Shown here: positions 32,282 through 41,466 of the stretch, piece after piece | Numbering within the stretch: position 1 is the first letter of the stretch | Layout of the letters: every line of letters begins with the position of its first letter | Source: Gamarada debralockiae | Taxonomy: Eukaryota; Ascomycota; Leotiomycetes; Helotiales; Hyphodiscaceae | DNA: 41,484 nt | NCBI GenBank assembly: GCA_002803225.1 | Contig: NXFV01001435.1 | Span: forward strand, 1-41,484 | Direction of reading: 5' to 3' | The notes under the pieces: generated by a model | What the model saw: the letters and a program-made list of their open reading frames with translations, nothing else | Told to the model about the DNA's origin: nothing | Databases searched by the model: none | Program-made: the position numbers and the translations under genes

Positions 32282-34648
32282 TTATCCTAACCAAACATAT
32301 CGTCTCGGACTGTTCAAGCACTTTTCAACCCAATACTGTTGCACAACCTTTCCTACAGCAACCCGCCGTGCTATCTCGCCTTCCCATCTTACGACCATAA
32401 TATTCACCACCGTCCACAGCCCCCTGGATTGTTGCATCGCCCGGTCCGATCTAATAGAACTATTTTGAATATAAGAATCCGCAGGCCACGCATGCACCAA
32501 GCCCGTCCCCAAAGAGAGAATCAAAGCGTCTTGCTTCCCGGGTTTTAAAGTATTGATATCACGGTGCGAAGTCCAGATCACGCCAACATATTGGCCTACG
32601 CGATCCACAAGCTGGTACACATTCGTAGCTGTGGCGTCAAAATGAGCAGGTTCGTGTGGCCGGTTGACTAAGGGCCCAATGCGAACGTGGAAAAGCCTCG
32701 TGTCGATGTATAGTAGAGGACAGAGATCATCGAGGGACTGTTTGACGGATGGTGGCAGTTCCGCGTGGTTTGGAGCGAAGGTGGGTTCGTCTTGCTTCAA
32801 CCGTGTTGCTCTGTACTGCAACCCCAATGTGTTGACCTGGGCTCCGGGGGGGATTTGAACCCGATGCTCTTTACCGTACCACCATAGGTCCCCCATGCAG
32901 TGTGTTTGGTCAAGATCGCTCTGAAACCAGGTGACTCCGCTTTCACAGTTCCAGTGCGCCCAGGTCCACGACGGTTTGACGGACATAATTGACCTGTCGG
33001 GCTCAGGAATCAGACTGTCGGGCTCAGTCAGTGGCTTGAAGGGCTCACAGCTACTTCCGAGCTGCGGTTGCCACAATAAGACACTGTTAAAATACTGTTG
33101 CGGAAGCCCATTAAGGAAACTACCAGGCTTGACGAGAGTGCCCAGCATGCCGGCGCATGCGTTTAATATATCAGAGGGTTTTGTTAGTGTTCTCCGAGTG
33201 AACTCTTCAATCATCGATGTATAGTTGGGCAGAAACCCTAGACGAGGATCATGGGCTTTGAGGAGGTCAACACTCCCTACGCTCACCAACAGCAGGAGTC
33301 TCTTCCAAATCCTGTCCATTTGAAGCACGCTATTGCTGCCTGCGTTGGGTCCTCTGGCGGGTGCCCAACGAAGAGGTGCCAGCATTCTCCTACCGCTTTT
33401 GAACTGCCTGTCGGTTTCTATCCTTACATCTTCGCTCCAGGTCATGTCGGAGCATTTGAAATACATCTGGTCGTCTGTGAAAAGCAGAATTCGTTTCGAG
33501 AGCAGTTTTTCCTGAAAGGTCCAACCGCGATTATTCCAGACGAGCGATCTGTCCGCGTCTAGCGTACAGTAGGATGGGAACACGATATTGAGCGGAAGTC
33601 CCTTCACCATCTCTATGTGTTGTTGAGATCTTGGCCTGCTGATGCCAGGAAGTCCCCAGTCGCCATGTGGCCCAGAACCAGCTGCGATTGTGAGTACTGC
33701 GGCGCTATAAACCGCATCCATCATTGCGAGCTGCTTAGGCTTGTCGTCATCATCATCCTGGATAATACATAGTGAGTCGGTCCAGAGGTAATCTATACCG
33801 AGACCCTTGACCACGGTGATTGCATCTTCGATGGTGCGAGGTAGGCGATAAGGAAGTTGGGGGCAATGGTTCGCTTTAAAATCGTCTTTCTTGATCGTAG
33901 GAATTCCATCAGGAAACCTTCGGCGGAGCTCCTTTTCACCGTCACCCCAGACGTAACTAAGAGCCACGTACTTGCAATTGGCCCCCGCAGGCTCGACTCG
34001 TCTCAAACGGACATTAATCACCCTTAGATCAGAAGTTAGACCAGAGGCAGCAACTCCATGTCGCTCGCAGGATTCGCCGTGGGCCATTTTGCATCTATCC
34101 ATCCACCGTGTAACAAGGTCTAGGTCAGCCATTTCTGGTCGGACCGGGCGGCCTCGAAACTGACAATCGGCCAGCAGCTGAATTTGACCCAAGGGGTCGT
34201 ATCTGGGACCCAATTGCATATTGCCTTGCCAAGTAAGTCCTTGGGTGTTTACGTAGGTCAATTGGATGCAAGAGAGTCTGGATCTTACAAGGAATCGGTA
34301 CGCTTGCTGTCCTTTGATCTGCCCGTTCTCCGACTTCAAATTATGTATATTGGAATACGTTGCCGAACCCCGTCCACCATAGCTGAGGTTTGCAACACTC
34401 AGCTTCCAGCTCTTCTCGTTGCTCAGAGAGATTTTTGCATCCTGAGTGATCCGCGCGTAACCTTTCCGTTCGGCTTTGATGCAACCTGCTACCAGAGAGC
34501 AGAATGCGCATGCAGTGTTGGCTTCGATGCTTTTCTGAGTTCCGAGCCTGATAGCATACCGGATGCTTTTGCTCAAATATTTCTCGAAGTCGATGGACTT
34601 GCAAGTATCGCATAGGTTAGGCATTTCATTGGGGCCAAGTTGTGCCAT
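32282..34648 (-). CDS. HET-domain protein, intact (HET3)
   Basis: Single exon of 788 residues from the ATG at 34648. Proteins of this class mediate heterokaryon incompatibility. The N-terminal Cys-rich lead is NLCDTCKSIDFEKYL followed by ACAFCSLVAGCI. Next comes the standard pre-domain stretch (WMDRCKMAHGESCERH), then the HET domain: YVALSYVWGDGEKEL, LPRTIEDAITVVKGLGIDYL, WTDSLCIIQDDDDDKPKQLA, MDAVYSAAVLTIAAGSG and VWNNRGWTFQEKLLSKRIL. A long C-terminal region with no known domain ends in a cluster RWEGEIARRVAVGKVVQ, similar in layout to the end of HET1 (RLATRVAVGEMHIDAW). The shared tail suggests the two are related members of one HET subfamily. No lesions seen. Confidence 0.92.
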   Translation of the reverse strand: MAQLGPNEMPNLCDTCKSIDFEKYLSKSIRYAIRLGTQKSIEANTACAFCSLVAGCIKAERKGYARITQDAKISLSNEKSWKLSVANLSYGGRGSATYSNIHNLKSENGQIKGQQAYRFLVRSRLSCIQLTYVNTQGLTWQGNMQLGPRYDPLGQIQLLADCQFRGRPVRPEMADLDLVTRWMDRCKMAHGESCERHGVAASGLTSDLRVINVRLRRVEPAGANCKYVALSYVWGDGEKELRRRFPDGIPTIKKDDFKANHCPQLPYRLPRTIEDAITVVKGLGIDYLWTDSLCIIQDDDDDKPKQLAMMDAVYSAAVLTIAAGSGPHGDWGLPGISRPRSQQHIEMVKGLPLNIVFPSYCTLDADRSLVWNNRGWTFQEKLLSKRILLFTDDQMYFKCSDMTWSEDVRIETDRQFKSGRRMLAPLRWAPARGPNAGSNSVLQMDRIWKRLLLLVSVGSVDLLKAHDPRLGFLPNYTSMIEEFTRRTLTKPSDILNACAGMLGTLVKPGSFLNGLPQQYFNSVLLWQPQLGSSCEPFKPLTEPDSLIPEPDRSIMSVKPSWTWAHWNCESGVTWFQSDLDQTHCMGDLWWYGKEHRVQIPPGAQVNTLGLQYRATRLKQDEPTFAPNHAELPPSVKQSLDDLCPLLYIDTRLFHVRIGPLVNRPHEPAHFDATATNVYQLVDRVGQYVGVIWTSHRDINTLKPGKQDALILSLGTGLVHAWPADSYIQNSSIRSDRAMQQSRGLWTVVNIMVVRWEGEIARRVAVGKVVQQYWVEKCLNSPRRYVWLG

Positions 34649-35375
34649 GGCTCAAGTGGTGAAGCAGGTATGGATGGAAAGAGAGAACTCAGAGCCTGAG
34701 ATTAGTTTTTGTGGCTAGGTGAGTACCTTCCAATCATATTAAATATTTTTGAGGTGTAGGAAAATCCTGGATTAAGATGCTGAGCCGACACCTGAAGTCT
34801 CGGCTGTAAGTGTCGAGATATGATAAACAACCGTTGCCATAACAACAACCAGAGCCATCTGACAGTAAGGTACGTACATACAGGCTCTACAGGCAAGTAG
34901 AGTTAGAGAAGTTAAGCAATAATCAATTCATACACTTCTTCAAGACCAGTTTTACTAGCGTACACATGATCTACACCGAGCTAAATTCGACATGGCCTTT
35001 ACTACTATTCCCCCTTAAATAAACCGTAAATCTCTGCAGAGACAAGGAGGTCGCGGGCTCTGCCTACGAAGCTTTTCAGCCAATCAAACACGTGGATTCT
35101 TTTAGAAATTGCCATGTTACTTGATTCTGCCAGCAGTAAAAAATCATTGGATTCCCTACTATCAACACAATATACAAGCTACAATAATGCTACGTATGAT
35201 AGATATACAAGCCTTACTTTCTATGCTGAGAACCCCGTGTATTTATGAGACTCCTGACTCCCAGGATATCTCTATACGCACCTCTCAAGCTTCTATACAA
35301 TCCAGTAACTCTCAGAGAGGCCTGTGGCCTTCTCTTGATCTAGGCTCTCATGTTAATACTATATAGATTCCTCAG
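34649..35375. other. AT-rich non-coding DNA next to a transposon nest
   Basis: No gene. Composition becomes AT-rich after about 34700. The stretch 35190-35365 is open in one frame and may be the 5' edge of the transposase relic. Confidence 0.4.
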
Positions 35376-36098
35376 ACTCCTCAAAGACGATACTCTTCTC
35401 CTATAACCCATAGTGATTGAATCTGCATTAAAACAACCCTTGATTTCAATGTCCTATTCTATAAGATACGAGCAAAGTACGGGTTTATGGACTATCAGAT
35501 TCGAGTAGCCAGAGATACTTTGCAGCTGACTCTATAAAAGACGGAGTACAGAAGGAAACCAAGGATCAATACACTTACGCATCAACAACTTAAAGAATGG
35601 CTTCTAGCTTCCCTATCCCATTTACTATATTGCGTACTGACATATCTCCTCCTTCATACTGCTAGAGCTTGGCCTACAAGATTGTAGAGAAATAGCTGTC
35701 CGCACGGCTTTTAAACTTGTTGGATATGGCAGACGGTCGTGAAAAAGAAGAGGTTTTCAGATAATCCAGAAGTATTTGCAGAACAGCTGACCTTCGCAAT
35801 AGTAGGGTTATAAAAGTCCCTAGAACGGCTAATACAATAGATATTTTTGGACAAGATTTTAGGCCCATAGCTGTGACAGTTTGCTAACTAGGCAAACATA
35901 GCGAGCGGTGTGAATAACTGACCAGAGCGCCAACTGGTCAAAAAGGCACAAGAATAAGGCTGGAGCCTTATTCGCTATTCTACTATATAAGGATGATCCC
36001 TAACGCCGATACAAACCGCAGCATGCCGTACGCTAGCGCTGTCACAATAGCAGAGCACACATGCAGTCTTATGTCACTTGTAAAGAGGATAGAAGTGA
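35376..36098 (+). mobile_element. Tc1/mariner-type transposase relic
   Basis: With several frame changes and stops, ordered fragments match the fungal Tc1-like transposase pattern: TPQRRYSSPITHSD (from 35376), KTTLDFNVLFYKIRAKYGF and DYQIRVARDTLQLTL as the helix-turn-helix part, and RKPRINTLTHQQLKEWLLAS. Then come AFKLVGYGRRSVKKKRFSD and NPEVFAEQLTFAIVG, IFLDKILG in place of IFSDEVWA, and after an inserted element HMQSYVTCKEDRSD in place of HTQSYVTVKEDGSDR. The catalytic DDE part is incomplete and the C-terminus is lost. Dead copy. The assignment is from memory of the family pattern. Confidence 0.6.
35871..36047. mobile_element. Small inverted-repeat element nested in the Tc1 relic
   Basis: CTGTGACAG at 35871-35879 and its inverted near-copy CTGTCACAA at 36039-36047, flanked by TAG on both sides (35868-35870 and 36048-36050). 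Inside are short hairpins: GTTTGC...GCAAAC (35879-35897) and TGACCAG...CTGGTCA (about 35919-35940). It separates the transposase pieces LDKILG and HMQSYVTCKED. No coding capacity. Confidence 0.5.
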
Positions 36099-36839
36099 TT
36101 GATTCAAGGCAAGCGTCACGAAGAATCGTGCCGTCAACCAACTCCGTTCGATGAATCACAATCAGGTGCTAACAATGCAGAGAATAGCAGATCGACCAGT
36201 GGCTTCTTTAGTGACGATGACGATGCTATGTCAAGGCCAGACGAGAGCGAAGTCGATAACGATATCTGCGATAACTTGGCCGTACCATCCTATCTAATCG
36301 ATGAAGCTGCGGCCCTTTTACAGTACGGCCATGTGAACGCGCCACTTTGCTTCGAAGAGATGCTGGCCCAAAAGCGGTCCCTTCTGCGATGCGACGGCCT
36401 AGACGCCCAGCATGAAGATATTACAGTCGATAGTGACTCTATGCTCAGCCGTGCATGTACGCCACCTTCAGCATTGATGCTCCCGCCTGCCGACTCAGAC
36501 CAGAATCAATCCTTAAATCACACTCATTTAGACATGGCCCGAGAATAGAGCGTACGCTGGCAGCGGCGAGTACGAGACAGCCTCTCCGAAGACACGGAAC
36601 CAATACCTCTGCAGCCGGTGTTAGCACCGCGAATTAGAAAACACTCCGCAAAGGCTAGACAGCTCAGGGTAAGCGATAAGAAGGACTTGACGCCTGCTCA
36701 GATAGTCAGGGTCTTGGCTGAATTGGGCTGGTATGCCGATTTTACTTGTCCAAGTACGGCGCACAGCATGCCACACCTAGACGATGTTGTTGCAAAAACT
36801 TACAAAGTGTTGGGCTCTTTCTTGCAAAATTTTGAGTAA
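36099..36839 (+). pseudogene. Orphan acidic reading frame with one in-frame stop
   Basis: Not recognised. One frame runs from just after a TGA (36096-36098) to TAA at 36837-36839, broken only by TAG at 36546-36548. The first part is acidic and Ser/Asp-rich (FFSDDDDAMSRPDESEVDND) with a possible helix PSYLIDEAAALLQYGHV. The second part is basic and then helical (RKHSAKARQLRVSDKKDLTP, QIVRVLAELGWYADF). There is no ATG until the Met in AMSRPDE (36228), so the frame may be an internal exon or a fragment. It starts where the Tc1 relic ends and stops 21 bases before the hairpin element. It may be transposon cargo or a captured host gene. Confidence 0.45.
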
Positions 36840-36878
36840 AATTGGGCAGAGCGAATGAAACAGGGGGTCGTGATTAAA

Positions 36879-36895
36879 ACTCACCCGGGGTGAGT
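36879..36895. repeat. Perfect hairpin at the left end of the element
   Basis: ACTCACCC, one G, GGGTGAGT: arms of eight bases, lying just inside the left terminal repeat. Confidence 0.8.
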
Positions 36896-37270
36896 ACTAA
36901 GCGAGGGGTCAAAATTTAGCTCTACTTCTAACTCATATAACTCAACTATTTCTAGACTTCTTTACATATTTTTTGATTAATCAATTGCGTTAAATCTGAA
37001 TTATATTTATAATTATAAGTTAGACTTGATTATCGTGTATTGTGTTACTTAATTTTGAGGTCTAAAGAGAGCATTTTCTTACGCGAGGACCCCTATCGCG
37101 GGGTAGAACACGGCCAAATTTTTAACTCTTATAACTCGACGATTTCTGAGACTTTTAATATGATTTTGAATAAATTGGAAGCCTATAGCTGTTAATATAA
37201 TAATTCTACAAATTATAGGGAGATTCTATTGAGAATGCGTGTAGAATAATAAGATATATGTTAGCTCATA

Positions 37271-37302
37271 CCCGGTGTGAGTTTTAAGCGACTCACACCG
37301 GG
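37271..37302. repeat. Perfect 12-base inverted repeat at the right end of the element
   Basis: CCCGGTGTGAGT (37271-37282) and ACTCACACCGGG (37291-37302) with an eight-base loop. The outer arm is part of the terminal inverted repeat. Confidence 0.85.
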
Positions 37303-37406
37303 TGGGTTTTAATCACGACCCATGAAATATAGACAAGGTTTTGAAAGACGAGACAGATGGTACAATTAGACGCAATTTGAGATTGCTCGTTTCTAGCTGC
37401 AATCTT

Positions 37407-37685
37407 CTATCGAGCTTTGGATTTTGCGGAACTGTCTTCAAACAAGTGCATTGTTTCCACTCCCTGTGCCTGTGATAGGCGTGGCGGATTGACCTTCTTT
37501 GCGGCACGCCTGTTGAACGTGAGATCGGCAGCGTGACCATGTCCTCTACGTAGTAGGCGGCGGGCGGCATCTATTAACGGCAAAAGCCAAAGCTTGCAAA
37601 GCGAGTATACCCCTAGAAGATACAGGGACCAAATCCTTAACCATTTCCATCGGTTACGATTTTTGATTCTTGTCCACACGAACAT
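37407..37685 (-). CDS. Possible small membrane protein
   Basis: Not recognised. From the ATG at 37685, 92 residues: a basic start (MFVWTRIKNRNRWKWLR), one hydrophobic segment IWSLYLLGVYSLCKLWLLPL, then a basic stretch AARRLLRRGHG and a polar tail. It lies between the hairpin element and the VPS39 copy. The frame opens further upstream without an ATG. It could be chance. Confidence 0.25.
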   Translation of the reverse strand: MFVWTRIKNRNRWKWLRIWSLYLLGVYSLCKLWLLPLIDAARRLLRRGHGHAADLTFNRRAAKKVNPPRLSQAQGVETMHLFEDSSAKSKAR

Positions 37686-37765
37686 GTCATTCGTTCGTCG
37701 GCCGTCTGTTATCCACCACACAACCTTTAAGCATGCAAATGTTCAAAGATGGCAAGAATTCAAGC

Positions 37766-40700
37766 TCAAATTGATGAAATGGCGTCTCTCGATCTAGGCA
37801 AAGAATTGGAGCCAAATGTTCTGAACACTTCAGGTGTGGACAAGATCCAGAGCTTATCTCCTCCTCTCCATTTCTCCTGCCCGTTTGCCCAATTCAAGCA
37901 CCCGTAATGCACCACTTCGTTGTCGGGTAACACCTCTATCACACTTCCCCCTAGGCGCTTGTGGCAGACGCCGCAGATCCTTTCATCTGATACCACGACT
38001 CGTCTATTCCTTCCTCCTATACCTCCTGGAGCGTCGTCGCCTAGCAAAACGGCTGCTTGTGCGGAGACAACTTTGCTCTTTCGTAAGCCTGCTACCACTT
38101 GTGCTTCGTCGACGATGGAGTTCGTTGCTCGTATTCGGCCCTGAAAATATGATTCAAATTCTGCGACTGGGAGGGTGGTTGGTATGAAGTTTAATGCTGA
38201 GGATTCAGAGAGACGGGGGCCGTGCTTGGAGAGGAGATCGAGAGCTGGCGGCCAGTTTGGATTATGTGGTGGTGGAGGACTGAGATAGAGTGGCAGCAGG
38301 ATGTGGTATTGTTGGAATGAGTAATCAGTGACTCTGGTTCTAGGCATAGCGGCTCTGGCTCTAGCCAGATAGTCAGGTGCTTCTGGTTATCTGTGTTGCC
38401 TGCTGAGTCACATGGCATCACATGACTCAGTGTTCACTTGATCGGTGTGACGTGTTCTATGAGTCATATGAAGATTACAGTCTATAAGTACAGACTACTG
38501 TACTTGATTTGTTCGTTAGTATCTCCAGTATCTTTACAGCCTTAAATAATCCAACCACATTCTCCTTACTTCTCGTCCATCACGTGACCATATTGCAAGA
38601 GGTATATTGATGGCACTGCATCATTTCCTCGGCTACTATTGTTGATGCGTGTCGTGACTGTAGTGGAGATGAAATCGGCGAATCTTGCTTGAGATGAACA
38701 TGGTTGCAATATCTGAGCACCAGATTAGCTATGATCAGATGAAAGAGAAATGAACCTACTCTTCAGCCTTTCCGTAATCCTTGAGTTTGAAAACATAAAT
38801 CTCTAGCGCCCGCTTATGATGTTCCATATTACCCAATACAACAGCCTGCGCCTCATAGAATTTGGGATCTAGAACAATGTCAATATTTGAATCTGCAAAG
38901 CAAGACTTGGACATTTACCGTTTCAGGTTATCAATCTGAAAGCCTTTGATAGCGCATATTGCATGCTCGATTTTAAGAACTAAATCAGCCTCTCCATCAA
39001 CCCATGCCAACTATCTGTATCTTGGTCCTGTCTAGTCCGTAGATCTTGAAGATATGCAGCTACCAATCGAGTATGGAATTCAGGCGTTGAGACATCGAGC
39101 TCATTGATTACGTGCTCCAAGTATCTGATGGCAAGATCAACGTCAATTGCTCGTAAGAAGTTCACAACTTTATCCCTAGGAAGGGTTTCAGTGTTCTCGG
39201 TATCTGCCAGGAAGATCTCTATGTCAAGGTCCGGATCCACTCGCAAAGGCCAATCTGCAAACTCAAGAATCAAGTCGATCATCTCTGGCGGAAGACTTTG
39301 AGATAGCCGATAGTCCGCTGAGGACCATGTAGAGTCGGTGCTGCCTCTTCTTTCTCGGCCATTCCAAACTTCTTAAGTAATTCGAGTGCAGGCCGGTGTA
39401 GCTTCTTTCCATGGAAGAAATCGACAAGATCGTTGTACCGACCATTCTTCAACTGTATTTCGTTTATCACATCTGGATCACAAAAATTGGGAATCCGAAA
39501 GAGAGCTCCTGCCAGCCCAGGGTTTGCAAGCATGTAGGATCGGAAGAGAGTTGTATCAATGAGTTTGGCCGTCTCCAGTAGTTTCTGTTCTCGATCTTTT
39601 CTACATCCAACGCCGGTCTCGTAAGTGGTGACTCGAAGTCATGTTGAGATGATCCACTTTGGCCGTTCTCTTTCGGTTTGAGAGGCCTCAATTTCCCTGT
39701 TTCTGCGTCCGGGAGCTCCTTTATTCGAGTCCGAGCTTGGACTAATAAGCCACTCAAAGCATCAACGGCAGTTTTAGGTCCTTTCCTTCAAGAGGTAAAT
39801 CTTCACTTGGTTTCGCTCTGGTGATAGCAGTATAATTAGCATCGCCGCCCTCAAGACTCATAAAAGAACGAATAGAAGAGCTATCAGATGGCGCCTTGTG
39901 GTGAGTTTTGAGCAGCTCAGTCACACCTACTGGCTTAGTGACCCATAGGCTCTGGCTTATATTCTCCTGGCTTGTGGCCATTTGTGGCTTCTGCTGACTC
40001 CTCGATATCCTCCTCGACTTCGGTAGGTTTCTCTTTAATTATTGTAAGACCACCTGCAATCACTCTTGGAAATAGCTTGATCACCCTCTTAGGTGGTACC
40101 TGGGCATCTTTATCTATGAATATGTCGATTGCATCCTGATATTTCCGTTGATCGAACAGCATTTGAGCTTTTGAATATGGATCTCGCGGAGTCTCTCGCC
40201 CTTATTGCGTAATAAGGCATCCTCCAACATATTAAGTATGCTGATAGCTTCGTCGTATCGTCTATTCGCCACAAGCTCGTCGACTTGCGAATCGTAGTCT
40301 GTAGCTCCCATTGTCCATATACAACGCTCACTGGTAACATGAAAGCCCTTTCTCGCGTGAGCAAGACTGACTGTTGGCAGAGGGAAATGCAGTTTTTTGG
40401 CACTCGGGATGAGATGGATTGTAGTAGGGAAAGGGTATCCTGGTTTCGTACTTCTAACGTACCTTGAGAGGGCGATTGCAATGTCAAAATGTAAGGGTAA
40501 GAGTACCTTATAGCATCTGGTGCTTTTTGCCACAGTGCCTGTCTCTTGTCCCACGGCTTTCCTTCCGAGGTGATAAATAGGGAATTAATATTCTTAGCTA
40601 GAAGCATCTCTCCATCAGCCAGTTCCGTCGCCAGTGGCTTCGGTATATAGCCTCCCAGCCCCATATATCCCATGCTTGCGGAACTAACACCGCCAAATCG

Positions 40701-41446
40701 TCCTCCTTGGGCACCTGCAGTCCCACTGATAGCTCCAGGTCCAACAATTCCTTCAACCTCTTGACTCATGACATCTACAATCACATACCCTGCATTCATC
40801 CCACCTATGATCTTTGTCGCAGACGCCTATGTTAGAGTTTTAATTGCCTCTGTCAGAGAAATTTCAACCATATCCTGCTCTAGCTCCGACTCATGCCATG
40901 GCCAGAAAAGCAGTCTCCTCTTCACAGCAACCGCCTACCTCGATATGATCTCCTGTATCCCAGTCGCAGAGTCCTTCATAATATTCGATGTAGTCGCAAA
41001 GGTTGTGACACCCTTTGTCTTCGCCAGCTGTTCTTGTAACGTGTACGACTGTAAATCGTGTATCGAGACATAGCTATTGGACAGAGATATGAGGATATTG
41101 ACTTCCTTGATTCTTGCAAGCTGCTCGACGGCCCTGGTAGAGAATTTATCGACCTCTCGTAGCAGGTCAACAGGCTTGGTGGCAGATGAGGAGCTAGGTC
41201 GTGAGGGTGGCTTGTCGTCTGTTTTCGTAGAGCCATTCTGTTTGCTTGCTTCCTCGGGGTTCTCATTGATGCGATATATCCGCAAACTCCCAGTATTCAA
41301 TCCAACCAAGATTCGATCGCCTCCATTGTATCAGCTAGACAATTATCCCTCTTATAGCTCATACCATACGCCAGTATAGATTCAACCTTGGACTTGTCCC
41401 TTTGCCGGAGCTCAACAAGAGGTCGAGCTGTGAAGGCGGCAAGCAT
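37766..41446 (-). pseudogene. VPS39: VPS39/VAM6 (HOPS subunit) copy with many frameshifts and stops
   Basis: The family protein is a HOPS/TRAPP-associated tether on vacuoles. From the ATG at 41446 (MLAAFTARPLVELRQRDKSK) a 44-base intron (41364-41321) leads into the CNH domain (VGLNTGSLRIYRINE, VDKFSTRAVEQLARIKEVNI). Breaks follow: TAG at 40937-40935 and TAG at 40829-40827 (the latter where Trp is expected), and frame changes near 40410, 40167, 39950, 39768, 39580, 39295 and 38980. Between them the text is unmistakable: FPLPTVSLAHARKGFHV, ATDYDSQVDELVANRRYDEA, PSEDLPLEGKDLK, LANPGLAGALFRIPNFCDPD, LPPEMIDLILEFADW, YEAQAVVLGNMEHHKRALEI. The C-terminal exon (to 37766) is open and keeps the zinc-binding type end ERICGVCHKRLGGSVIEVLP, DNEVVHYGCLNW. 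Either a dead duplicate or a badly assembled contig end. Confidence 0.85.
38348..38585. other. Long intron or small insertion inside the VPS39 copy
   Basis: About 240 bases separate two VPS39 coding parts (minus-strand QYTSCNMVT and RVTDYSFQQYHILLPLYLS). Other introns in this copy are about 45 bases. It contains CTGAGTCA (38403-38410) inverted as TGACTCAG (38423-38430), more TGACTCA-like copies, and a TGTTG start near 38394 such as a short LTR would have. A GT-AG pair that keeps frame is possible, so an intron is not excluded. Confidence 0.35.
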
Positions 41447-41466
41447 GGCTACCCTGTGCCAGCTTC

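Larger units (their letters stand above)
36861..37321. mobile_element. Non-autonomous DNA transposon, 461 bases, with terminal hairpins and ATGAAA duplication
   Basis: The ends are inverted repeats of about 31 bases with few differences: GGGTCGTGATTAAAAC is shared exactly, followed by YCACCCGGKGTGAGT (left from 36865; right arm ending at 37321). ATGAAA stands directly outside both ends (36855-36860 and 37322-37327). The left end carries four extra bases, CAGG. The interior is AT-rich and non-coding. It holds two direct copies of a block around TAACTCWTATAACTC (36930 and 37122). CAG at the left tip would suit a hAT-type element, but this is only a hint. Confidence 0.75.
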
